15,253 nt of DNA from Anaerolineae bacterium (GCA_016929205.1 JAFGJF010000183.1:1-15253), one strand, 5' to 3'. Counted from the stretch's first letter, positions 8,071 through 15,191 are shown. Made by a program: numbers and translations. The notes: generated by a model not told the origin, from the sequence alone.

Positions 8071-8117
8071 AGAGGGCATAGTGAGGCCGGGTTTGCTGAT
8101 GGAGAGGCCATCTCGGT

Positions 8118-8131
8118 CAGGTTCGCACCTG
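8118..8131. promoter_or_regulatory. Palindrome in the sigma-gene 5' untranslated region
   Basis: CAGGT-TCGC-ACCTG is a 5-4-5 inverted repeat, about 40-55 nt after the predicted transcription start. A second small inverted repeat, GATGG-AGAGG-CCATC, precedes it at 8098-8112. They could be short RNA hairpins or a protein-binding site. Confidence 0.3.
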
Positions 8132-8150
8132 GGTGAAAAAGGGACGACGG

Positions 8151-8738
8151 ATGTTGCCTGATTCAGACTTGATGAAACAAATCCTGGAGGGCGATGAAAC
8201 GGCATTTGGACAGCTTTTCGATCGCTACGAAGAACAGATTCGTCGCCATGTGGCGAACATTGTTCATAACGACGCTGCGGCCCAGGACGTGGTCCAGGAA
8301 GCGTTTTTGCGGGTGTGGACTCGGGCTGAACAATGGCGGGGCATCGGAACATTCAAAGCGTGGTTGTATCGCATTGCGACAAACCTGGCTTTGAATCACT
8401 TGCGTTCGATCAGGAGACGCAAAGAGCTACCACTGCCAGTGCCGGATAGCGAGCAGGATGACGAAAGCCTTCCGCCCGCCTGGCTGATCGACGATGCGAC
8501 GCCGGGGCCGGATGTGGTGCTGGAATGGACCGAGCAGCAGACAACGTTCCGCCGTTTGGTGGGCATGCTCTCCAAAGAGAAGCGCGAGGTATTTCGTTTG
8601 GTGCACGAGATGGAAATGAGCGTTCGGGGGGCGGCTGACGAACTGGACATTCCCGAAGGCACGGTCAAGTCGCGCCTTTACTATGCCAAAAAACAACTTG
8701 CCCGCGAGTGGCGAGCGCTGCGCGCGGCAAGAGAGTGA
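8151..8738 (+). CDS. ECF-type RNA polymerase sigma factor
   Basis: From the ATG at 8151 the product is 195 residues, preceded by AGGGA with suitable spacing. The upstream GTG at 8133 (201 residues) lacks a ribosome site. Region 2 spans about 19-90: FDRYEEQIRRHVANIV, AAQDVVQEAFLRVW, and GTFKAWLYRIATNLALNHLR, which should melt and read the -10 element. A linker of about 40 residues is acidic and proline-rich. Region 4 spans about 128-187, with the helix-turn-helix SVRGAADELDIPEGTVKSRL for -35 recognition. No anti-sigma gene is next to it. The stop codon lies 20 bp before the ATG of the mini-polymerase, with AGGAGG in the gap, so the two are almost certainly co-transcribed. It may be a dedicated specificity factor for that enzyme or may work with the main polymerase (inference). 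Confidence 0.95.
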   Translation: MLPDSDLMKQILEGDETAFGQLFDRYEEQIRRHVANIVHNDAAAQDVVQEAFLRVWTRAEQWRGIGTFKAWLYRIATNLALNHLRSIRRRKELPLPVPDSEQDDESLPPAWLIDDATPGPDVVLEWTEQQTTFRRLVGMLSKEKREVFRLVHEMEMSVRGAADELDIPEGTVKSRLYYAKKQLAREWRALRAARE

Positions 8739-8758
8739 GACTGCATAGGAGGAAATCT

Positions 8759-11700
8759 ATGTCTTGGAATGTGTCGACGCCATGGCACAAGGCGTCATTC
8801 GATCGTTTTCTCCAGGATCGGTTACCACAACTGCTGGCTGACCGGCTGCCGCTGGTCGGATACCAGGCCGGATCGACCAGCTCGTTTACCTGTTACGTCA
8901 AGATTGTGCTGGCATCCGAAAACGGGGATGTTGCGGTCGAGTACATCGATCTCGCGCAGCCGAACGAAAACGGCTTGTTTGACATTGCACAGAAACACTG
9001 TGTCGTCGTTCCCATTGCTTTGCAGGAGGATCTCGAAACGGCCGAGATCCAATGTGTGGGGGAGCAGCTTTATGACTATATCCAGGCACGCATAGGTCAG
9101 GCGCCGCCCGATTGTTCGTGGGATGCGGCGCTGGTGCGGGCGTGGCTGCCGCTTGACGTCTGGATCGCCGAGTTTTTGAGCGAGACCGCCCAGCAGCTTG
9201 ATGATACGAACTGGCTCAGCCGCCGCACTCATTTACGCAGTGTCCTGCTGCCCAATCGTGAAAATATCATCCTGCCAGCCGAATTTGGACGCGTTTGTCC
9301 CTTTGAAACGCCCGAAGGCCCCAACATTGGTCGCATACTGAGGGTTGCCGTAGGGGCAGAAATTCACGACGGCAAGTTGGTCGTAGTCGATCAATGTCCT
9401 GAAGCAGCCCTTGGATTGTCCGCTTCGATGATCCCACTGCTAGAGCACAACGATCCCAACCGCCTGCTGATGGGAGCCAATATGATGCGCCAGTGGGTGG
9501 TGCAGCGTACCGCCGAACCGGCACTCGTCCAGAGTGGCGGCGAGCCAGATGTGCCAGACTTTTGGATCGGGCGTAATTTGCTCACGGCATTTGTTTCCTG
9601 GGGCGCGGATACCTTTGCCGATGGCATCGTGGTCAGTGAGTCGTGCGCGCGCCGCTTCGATACACCATACGCTCTCGAACCCGGCGACAAAGTGAGCAAC
9701 CGTCACGGCACCAAAGGGGTCATCAGCCGCATCTTGCCAGATGACGAAATGCCCCATCTGCCCGATGGCACGTCAGTTGACCTCGTGTTCAATTTCTTTG
9801 GCCTGAACGTGCGGATGCACTTTGGACAGGTGCGCGAAGCTGTGTTGGGACGCATTGCTCGTGTGGAAGGCGTGCCCTTTGTCGCACCCCCTTTCCACGC
9901 TCCAAGTACGGATGAACTGCGCCAGCGGCTGATACAAACCGGGCTGCCGGCGTCCGGTATGGAAACACTGACCATGGGGCGAAACGGTCCCGAACTGGAG
10001 CGCCCGAGCGCCGTTGGCTGGGTCTATTGGGGGCGCTTGTTCCATCTCGCACAGAGCAAAATCAAGGCCTCTGCCGACGGCGGCATGCAGCGGCAAGGCG
10101 AGATGGAATGTTACGCCTTGCGTGATGTTGGGGCGTACGCGTTGCTTGGAGAGATGCTAAACACGATCTCGTCCAGGCATCCAGATGCGGCAACGCTCGC
10201 CGCCCGGATGGCGTCAGGTCCTATCGAACAGCCTGTTGCGCCCACGCCGATTTTCAGTGATTTGGCACAACGGCTCCAGATCGCGGGCATCGAGATGTCG
10301 CTTGATGATCACAACCGGCTCAGGTTCCGTTTCCAGCCGCCCAGAGGTGAGGTGCACACGCTGGCGCATCCGGTGGCGCATCCCTGGCTGCCCGAGCGCG
10401 AGTTGGATGCAATTGGTGTGCCCACGGGGTTAAGCGACACGGGTCAGATGATTGGTTGCAGACTGGCTCCCGATCTGTTGTGCGAAACGTATAGCGCACT
10501 GATCGAAGCAAACGACCGGCTGTCGCGGATGCTGGCTAACCAGACACCACAGAAACTGGTGCAGAGTGCCATTGACCAACTGCAGGCTCGCGTCAATGTC
10601 TTTTTTGATGCGCTGTTGCCACCATCGCATCTGCGTTTAGGTGAGCGGTTGCTCTTTAGTGGGCGAACGGTGATCGCTCCTGGTGCAGAGCTGCGCATCG
10701 ATCAGGTGGCTCTGGCGGACGAGATCGCCTGGACGTTGTTTGGGCCGCTGGTGACCCGCGGGCTAGGTGACGCGGAAGCGGTCCAGGCACGCAGTGTACT
10801 GGCCGCACAGGTGCTCGACGACGTGATGGCCCGTTCGTGGGTGATCATTAACCGTGCCCCCACGATGTCACCGACGGCGCTGCTGGCCTTTCATCCGGTG
10901 CGCGATCTTGATTCTGTGATCCGTTTGCACCCGCTGGTTTGCGAGATGCTCAATGCCGACTTTGATGGAGACCAGGTGGCTGTCTGGTTGCCAGTGACCG
11001 AGGCCGGACAGCGCGAGGCCGGAGACAAGCTGTCGGTGGCTGCACACCTGGCCCGCGATCCCGATTTGGTCGATGCTTTGCCTTTGCCTCCAGAAGCGTT
11101 GTGGGGATTGGCGAGCCTGGGGCTGGCGGATGGGGCACCCGAGATCGCACGGCTGGCCGGCATCGCAGTGGCGATGCCTCGCGGGCTGGTGACGCAGACA
11201 ACGCTTGCAGAAGCGATGCGCAAGCTGTTGGCACGTGACGGGATCGATGCTGTACTGGCGGCACTTGACCGCTTGATGCGACGCGGCTTTGAGGTCGTCA
11301 AGGCCTCAGGTGCGTCGATGAACCCGTTCTTTGGGGAAAGTGTGGTCCATCCACCTCAACCCACCGAGGATGTATCCGAAGTCTGGGAGCGTTATGCGGA
11401 TCTGCTGACCGAGCAGGTGCTCACCCGCACGGATTATGACAGTGCTGATTTGGGACCGCAGCTTCTTGCGGTAAACATCCGGGCACGGGGGCGGATGGCT
11501 CCTCTTCACCACATCGGTCCACGCGGCCTGGTTGAGGATGCGCATGGAAACAGAGTCGTGGTGCGTCATGGCCTGGTTGAGGGCGTGACGGCAGCAGAAA
11601 TGTTTGCCTTTGCGGCTGCGGCGCGCCGCGGACTGGGGCAACTGGCGTTCCGTTGGCAAAATCTGGGTTATGAGGTGCGTGCCAGCCACGCTGCTCCAGG

Positions 11701-11839
11701 TTGGTTTACCGTGCTGGCCAGGGCGCGCCAGGCACAATGTCCGGGCATTGTTTTTGCACGTGCGGCAGCCAGCGGTGAGATCGATCCCTTGATCGACGTG
11801 GATAGCCGGCTGCTAGTGGGGTTGCCGGTCGCCACGTAA
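8759..11839 (+). CDS. Miniature single-chain RNA polymerase: beta-beta' fusion
   Basis: A 1026-residue protein; the ATG at 8759 has AGGAGG 6 nt upstream. Residues 1-520 follow the beta subunit: THLRS (fork/Rif region), GRVCPFETPEGPNIG (177-191), SMIPLLEHNDPNRLLMGANM, GDKVSNRHGTKGVIS with catalytic-type K311 and K319, NVRMHFGQ (R352), and QRQGEMECYALRDVGAY. The beta-like part ends at IEMSLDDHN (519). Residues 520-1026 follow beta': GEVHTLAHPVAHPW, clamp helices (about 570-612) with NDRLSRML, SGRTVI (R636), INRAPT (R699), LHPLVCEMLNADFDGDQ with D734/D736/D738, and a bridge-helix region (about 941-972). It should synthesise RNA from DNA. Compared with E. coli subunits it lacks most of the beta lobes, the whole beta flap, the beta' N-terminal zinc ribbon, the lid/rudder, and everything from the trigger loop on. 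The ECF sigma gene directly upstream is a likely partner. A degenerate or non-catalytic role is possible, but the catalytic residues argue against it. Confidence 0.9.
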   Translation: MSWNVSTPWHKASFDRFLQDRLPQLLADRLPLVGYQAGSTSSFTCYVKIVLASENGDVAVEYIDLAQPNENGLFDIAQKHCVVVPIALQEDLETAEIQCVGEQLYDYIQARIGQAPPDCSWDAALVRAWLPLDVWIAEFLSETAQQLDDTNWLSRRTHLRSVLLPNRENIILPAEFGRVCPFETPEGPNIGRILRVAVGAEIHDGKLVVVDQCPEAALGLSASMIPLLEHNDPNRLLMGANMMRQWVVQRTAEPALVQSGGEPDVPDFWIGRNLLTAFVSWGADTFADGIVVSESCARRFDTPYALEPGDKVSNRHGTKGVISRILPDDEMPHLPDGTSVDLVFNFFGLNVRMHFGQVREAVLGRIARVEGVPFVAPPFHAPSTDELRQRLIQTGLPASGMETLTMGRNGPELERPSAVGWVYWGRLFHLAQSKIKASADGGMQRQGEMECYALRDVGAYALLGEMLNTISSRHPDAATLAARMASGPIEQPVAPTPIFSDLAQRLQIAGIEMSLDDHNRLRFRFQPPRGEVHTLAHPVAHPWLPERELDAIGVPTGLSDTGQMIGCRLAPDLLCETYSALIEANDRLSRMLANQTPQKLVQSAIDQLQARVNVFFDALLPPSHLRLGERLLFSGRTVIAPGAELRIDQVALADEIAWTLFGPLVTRGLGDAEAVQARSVLAAQVLDDVMARSWVIINRAPTMSPTALLAFHPVRDLDSVIRLHPLVCEMLNADFDGDQVAVWLPVTEAGQREAGDKLSVAAHLARDPDLVDALPLPPEALWGLASLGLADGAPEIARLAGIAVAMPRGLVTQTTLAEAMRKLLARDGIDAVLAALDRLMRRGFEVVKASGASMNPFFGESVVHPPQPTEDVSEVWERYADLLTEQVLTRTDYDSADLGPQLLAVNIRARGRMAPLHHIGPRGLVEDAHGNRVVVRHGLVEGVTAAEMFAFAAAARRGLGQLAFRWQNLGYEVRASHAAPGWFTVLARARQAQCPGIVFARAAASGEIDPLIDVDSRLLVGLPVAT

Positions 11840-11864
11840 GGCATAGCCGGATCGAAACATATCG

Positions 11865-11905
11865 AAAGCGCTCGATGAGAATGCATCGGGCGCTTTTATA
11901 TTTTG
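11865..11905 (+). terminator. Intrinsic terminator after the mini-polymerase gene
   Basis: AAAGCGCTCGATG (11865-11877) pairs with CATCGGGCGCTTT (11884-11896), 13 pairs including one G-U, with loop AGAATG, followed by TATATTTTG. It lies 26 nt after the stop codon, so nothing further is expected in this operon. Confidence 0.85.
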
Positions 11906-11968
11906 TAGGGGCAATGGGTTGCTTGGGCTCGGTGTGGATTGCCAAATCCAGACTATAGGCCGTGTAGG

Positions 11969-11997
11969 TTGTAGAGATTGGGCACATTGAGTATAAT
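11969..11997 (+). promoter_or_regulatory. Promoter of the pyruvate-kinase-domain gene
   Basis: TTGTAG (11969-11974), a 17-bp spacer and exact TATAAT (11992-11997). The -35 box is weak. The start near 12004 would leave a leader of about 310 nt, unusually long for this window. Confidence 0.55.
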
Positions 11998-12108
11998 ATG
12001 TGGATTCTTGTGCCGGGTTTTATCGTTGATCCCCTCTTTTTCTCCCAGTTGTTTCGCCGAGATGATGTCCGGATTGGAAAGCAGAAAGGGAAAAATAGGT
12101 TGACGTAC

Positions 12109-12215
12109 CCCGACAGAGGATTCGTGGCTTGGTGCCCGGGAAATGGATGCTGGCGCCAAGCGGCAGGGCGGTTACGCGCCGAACGGGTCGCGATCTGACG
12201 ATGATCAGTGTCGGG
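12109..12215 (+). ncRNA. Possible structured leader RNA (multi-helix junction)
   Basis: The gene-free stretch 11840-12317 holds a terminator, a promoter and this segment. CCCGACA (12109-12115) pairs with TGTCGGG (12209-12215) to enclose it. Inside, GCTTGGTGCC (12127-12136) pairs with GGCGCCAAGC (12152-12161), ten pairs including one G-U, with a 15-nt loop. A short GGCG/CGCC hairpin (12167-12180) follows. This could be a cis-regulatory RNA for the gene at 12318. I cannot match it to a known riboswitch class, and no terminator or ribosome-site switch is evident. An in-frame extension of the downstream ORF covers much of it, but the better start is at 12318. Confidence 0.3.
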
Positions 12216-12317
12216 ATAGGCGTGCATTGCGGGCTCGATGCGGCGAATGTGTTGGCGCTGTGTGGCATTTCGGCAGAGGCGATCGACAATTTGGATAGTA
12301 GAAAAGAGGAGACCAAG

Positions 12318-12920
12318 ATGAATGAGTTTGAAACCAAAACTGTTTATTTCAATCAGCCGGGAAAGGCCAATACCGAGCGCACGCTGGAACTGGCGTATGA
12401 TCGGGCAAAAGCGTTGGGCATTCGGCAGGTCATTGTGGCGACAACCAGCGGGGAAACGGCTGCACGCGCCGCACAATTGATGAAGGGGTTGCAGGTCATT
12501 GCGGTGACACATTCAACCGGTTTTGGCGCCCCAGATGTGCAAGAGTTGACGGATGAGAATCGTAAGGGAATCGCGGCAGCGGGAGGGCGGATTCTCACGT
12601 GCCAGCATGCCTTGGGCGGCGTCAACCGGGCGGTCCGAAAGAAGCTCGGTACATACCAACTGGACGAGATCATTGCCTTTACGCTGCGCATTTTTGGCCA
12701 GGGAATCAAGGTTGTTGCCGAGATGGCGCTTATGGCGGCCGATGCCGGGCTGGTGCGTACCGATACGCCTGTTATGGCCGTGGCGGGCAGTGGACGCGGG
12801 GCCGACACGGCGGCGGTATTATTGCCGACCAACGCCCAGACTTTTTTTGACCTCAAGGTCCTGGAGATCATCTGCCGGCCTTCTCCCAACCATATTGCCT
12901 TTGGAGGGATAGAGGGCTGA
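12318..12920 (+). CDS. Stand-alone pyruvate kinase alpha/beta (C-terminal) domain protein
   Basis: The product is 200 residues from the ATG at 12318, with GAGGAG 6-7 nt upstream. The frame is open back to 12129, but that part has no ribosome site and resembles no known domain. The sequence TVYFNQPGKANTERTLELA, VIVATTSGETAARAAQ, VIAVTHSTGF, LTCQHALGGVNRAVRKK, IIAFTLRIFGQGIKVVAEMALMAADAG and VMAVAGSGRGADTA follows the family of proteins containing only the pyruvate kinase C-terminal domain (PK_C). In true pyruvate kinase this domain binds allosteric effectors and has no catalytic residues. The stand-alone proteins have no firmly assigned reaction. It has its own promoter, between the mini-polymerase terminator and argS. 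Confidence 0.88.
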   Translation: MNEFETKTVYFNQPGKANTERTLELAYDRAKALGIRQVIVATTSGETAARAAQLMKGLQVIAVTHSTGFGAPDVQELTDENRKGIAAAGGRILTCQHALGGVNRAVRKKLGTYQLDEIIAFTLRIFGQGIKVVAEMALMAADAGLVRTDTPVMAVAGSGRGADTAAVLLPTNAQTFFDLKVLEIICRPSPNHIAFGGIEG

Positions 12921-12940
12921 TCCTGGGTTATCCGGAACGC

Positions 12941-12969
12941 TTGCTGTCCTGGACAAATTATAGTACAAT
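12941..12969 (+). promoter_or_regulatory. Promoter of argS
   Basis: TTGCTG (12941-12946), a 17-bp spacer and TACAAT (12964-12969). The start would be near 12976, about 44 nt before the argS ATG. No terminator is visible between 12920 and this promoter. Confidence 0.6.
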
Positions 12970-13019
12970 CATGCTCATAGATCGAGCAAATATGTCTTGA
13001 AAGATGCAGGAATATATTT

Positions 13020-14708
13020 ATGTCATTGTCTAGCACGTTGTTGCCGGAAATCGTAGCCGGCTTGGTGTACAAAGCGATCAAAAAGGCACAGCAAAAGGGC
13101 GATTTGCCCAAGTACGATATACCCGAAATAGTTGTGCAACCACCGCGCTATACGGAGCTGGGCGACTTGGCGACATCGGTATGTATGCAGATGGCTCGCC
13201 TGGCACGCATGGCACCGCTCAAGATAGCCGAGATCGTGGTCAAACGTCTGCCGGATAGCGAGATCCTTGGCGCTGTCGAAATAGCACATCCTGGGTTTCT
13301 CAATTTTCGCTTGTCGCCTGCATGGCTGGGACGTCAAGTAGATGCAATCAATGAGGCTGCTGGATCCTGGGGACACCTCGACATTGGTCAGGGCAAACGT
13401 GTGCAGGTTGAGTACGGCAGCGCCAATCCTACCGGCCCATTGCATGCCGGGTTTGGCCGTAACGTCGTGTTGGGCGATGGTATTGCCAACGTGCTGGAAG
13501 CTGCCGGTTACGACGTGCAACGGGAATATTACGTCAATGATGCCGGCACGCAGGTGGAAAAGTTGGGGCAAAGTGTGTATGCCCGTTACCTGCAACTGCT
13601 TGGGCAAGAGATCGATATGCCGGAGGATGGTTATCAGGGAGAGTATGTCATTGACTGGGCGCAAGGGATTGCAGATACTGAAGGCGATCGTTACCGCGAT
13701 ATGCCTGAGCAAGAGGCACAGCTGGCGTTGGGCAAGTTGGGTATGCAAAAGGCGCTTGATAGCATTCAGGAGGATTGTGAACGATTACACATCCACTATG
13801 ACAGGTGGTTTTCGGAAAAGAGCCTGTATGACGATGGCATCTATGAGCACATTTTGACCCAACTGCGAAGTAGCGATGCCCTGTATTCTGAAGATGGCGC
13901 AGTTTGGTTTGCGGCGACTCAATTCGGCGGTGACAAAGACGAAGTCGTCATTCGATCGAGCGGTCTGCCTGGTTATTTTGCTTCCGATATGGCCTATCAC
14001 TATGACAAGTTTGTCAAGCGCGGCTTTGAGCGGGTGATCGACGTGTGGGGTGCCGATCACCAGGGGCATGTGCCCCGGATGTATGCGATGATGCGCGCCC
14101 TTGGGCTCGATCCCGATGGATTGACACTATTGGTTTATCAGATGGTGACGATCATTCAGGGCGGTGAGAATGTCATTCTGTCCAAGCGCAAAGGCACGTT
14201 GGTGTTTCTGAAAGAACTGCTCGACGATGTGGGCGCGGACGTCACGCGCTTTTTCCTGTTGCAGCGTTCGGCAGATAGTCAAATGGATTTTGACATCGAC
14301 TTGGCGAAAGAGCAGAGCGATGAGAATCCAGTTTATTATGTTCAATATGCGCACGCCCGAATTGCCAGCGTATTGCGCACTGCTCAAGATCGGGGGTGGG
14401 ATGACTGGTCGGATGGCGACGTCCACTTGTTGGTTCATCCTGCTGAGCTGAGCTTGATCCACAAAATGATTCAACTGCCCGAGGTGGTGAGTAGAGCTGC
14501 TCAGGACCTGGCTCCTCATCATCTGTGTTACTATGCTGCCGACTTGGCCAGCGTGTTTCATTCGTTCTACCAAGAGTGCCGGATCGTTTCTTCCGACCCA
14601 GAGGATGTGGCGATCACCAAGGCTCGTTTGAAACTGGTATGTGCAGCCAAACATACGTTGGCAAATGCGTTGCACATCATCGGCGTCGATGCACCGGAGC
14701 GTATGTAA
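13020..14708 (+). CDS. argS: Arginyl-tRNA synthetase
   Basis: A class I aminoacyl-tRNA synthetase that attaches arginine to tRNA-Arg. At 562 residues it has the normal length. Residues 1-100 are the N-terminal tRNA-binding domain, with ELGDLATSVCMQMA (usually GDYATNVAM-like). The catalytic core has VEYGSANPTGPLHAGFGR, REYYVNDAGTQVEKLG, VWGADHQGHVPRM and VYQMVTIIQGGENVILSKRKG. The C-terminal helical anticodon-binding (DALR-type) domain starts around NPVYYVQYAHARIASVLR. The HIGH motif reads H142-A-G-F145, so its last His is Phe. The KMSK position reads LSKRKG (S388), as in many ArgRS enzymes that lack the canonical lysine. AGG lies 9 nt before the ATG. The NUDIX gene follows 3 bp after the stop and is probably co-transcribed. 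Confidence 0.97.
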   Translation: MSLSSTLLPEIVAGLVYKAIKKAQQKGDLPKYDIPEIVVQPPRYTELGDLATSVCMQMARLARMAPLKIAEIVVKRLPDSEILGAVEIAHPGFLNFRLSPAWLGRQVDAINEAAGSWGHLDIGQGKRVQVEYGSANPTGPLHAGFGRNVVLGDGIANVLEAAGYDVQREYYVNDAGTQVEKLGQSVYARYLQLLGQEIDMPEDGYQGEYVIDWAQGIADTEGDRYRDMPEQEAQLALGKLGMQKALDSIQEDCERLHIHYDRWFSEKSLYDDGIYEHILTQLRSSDALYSEDGAVWFAATQFGGDKDEVVIRSSGLPGYFASDMAYHYDKFVKRGFERVIDVWGADHQGHVPRMYAMMRALGLDPDGLTLLVYQMVTIIQGGENVILSKRKGTLVFLKELLDDVGADVTRFFLLQRSADSQMDFDIDLAKEQSDENPVYYVQYAHARIASVLRTAQDRGWDDWSDGDVHLLVHPAELSLIHKMIQLPEVVSRAAQDLAPHHLCYYAADLASVFHSFYQECRIVSSDPEDVAITKARLKLVCAAKHTLANALHIIGVDAPERM

Positions 14709-14711
14709 CTG

Positions 14712-15191
14712 ATGTCAACTATGTACCGTCGCCCGGAAAAGACGATGGTTTATATCTATCGTCGCAATCCAGGCAACGCTGGCGAGCAAGAGCAACTCGA
14801 ATACTTGTTGCTGCAACGATCACAATCTCAGGTAGGCCATATTTGGCAACCGGTCGTCGGCGCTGCCAAGTGGAACGAGGAGCTCGTTGAATCCGCCAAG
14901 CGAGAGGTGTTTGAGGAAACAGGGATAACGCGCCTGGAAGGGATTATGGCCGTCGGCTACGCCTTTTCTTTTACCTTTCGTTTTCCGGACGGGAGCCAGT
15001 ATGCTCCGGGGGTAGATACGATTCGCAACGTGGTATTTGCCGCTCGGGTTCGGAATACGCAATCGATTTCCTTGAGCGACGAGCATGTTGGGCATGGTTG
15101 GTTTTCGTACGAGGAGTCGTTGGCCAGGCTTTACTGGCCTGAGGACAAAAAGGCGTTGGCCCAACTCGATCCGATGATCAACCGGGTTTGA
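14712..15191 (+). CDS. NUDIX hydrolase
   Basis: The product is 159 residues. The NUDIX box is complete, G50-x5-E56-x7-R64-E65-VFEETGI, with the metal-binding Glu68/Glu69. NUDIX enzymes cleave nucleoside diphosphates linked to another group. The preceding YLLLQRSQSQ..GHIWQPVVGAAKWNEE resembles the NudB/dihydroneopterin-triphosphate pyrophosphatase group (WQ..TG..E pattern), so a folate-precursor or dNTP-type substrate is possible but unproven. The gene starts 3 bp after the argS stop, which suggests a two-gene operon. GGAG lies 12 nt before the ATG at 14712, rather far; the second ATG at 14721 is even farther. The stop codon lies inside the -35 box of the tRNA promoter. Confidence 0.92.
   Translation: MSTMYRRPEKTMVYIYRRNPGNAGEQEQLEYLLLQRSQSQVGHIWQPVVGAAKWNEELVESAKREVFEETGITRLEGIMAVGYAFSFTFRFPDGSQYAPGVDTIRNVVFAARVRNTQSISLSDEHVGHGWFSYEESLARLYWPEDKKALAQLDPMINRV

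Noticed and set aside
7351..8352. 333-residue minus-strand open frame across the ABC-F 3' end and the sigma-factor start
   Set aside because: It runs opposite to two well-supported genes and the terminator between them, and its sequence is Pro/Arg/His-rich with no recognisable domain.
8759..11839. The mini-polymerase as a decayed rpoB/rpoC pseudogene
   Set aside because: The frame is open for 1026 codons, catalytic residues of both halves are kept, it has a good ribosome site and terminator, and the missing parts are whole domains rather than random damage.
12066..12090. Resemblance to the conserved SRP RNA loop (GTCCGGATTGGAAAGCAG)
   Set aside because: The match has insertions and the flanking sequence does not form the required asymmetric hairpin.
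12129..12317. N-terminal extension of the pyruvate-kinase-domain protein from an ATG at 12129
   Set aside because: There is no ribosome site at 12129, the family starts near TVYFNQPGK, and GAGGAG sits correctly before 12318.
11706..12512. 268-residue minus-strand open frame over the mini-polymerase end, the leader and the pyruvate-kinase-domain gene
   Set aside because: It overlaps two real genes and a terminator, and shows no family resemblance.
12353..13111. 252-residue minus-strand open frame opposite the pyruvate-kinase-domain gene and the argS start
   Set aside because: The plus-strand products are clear family members; this frame is antisense shadow.
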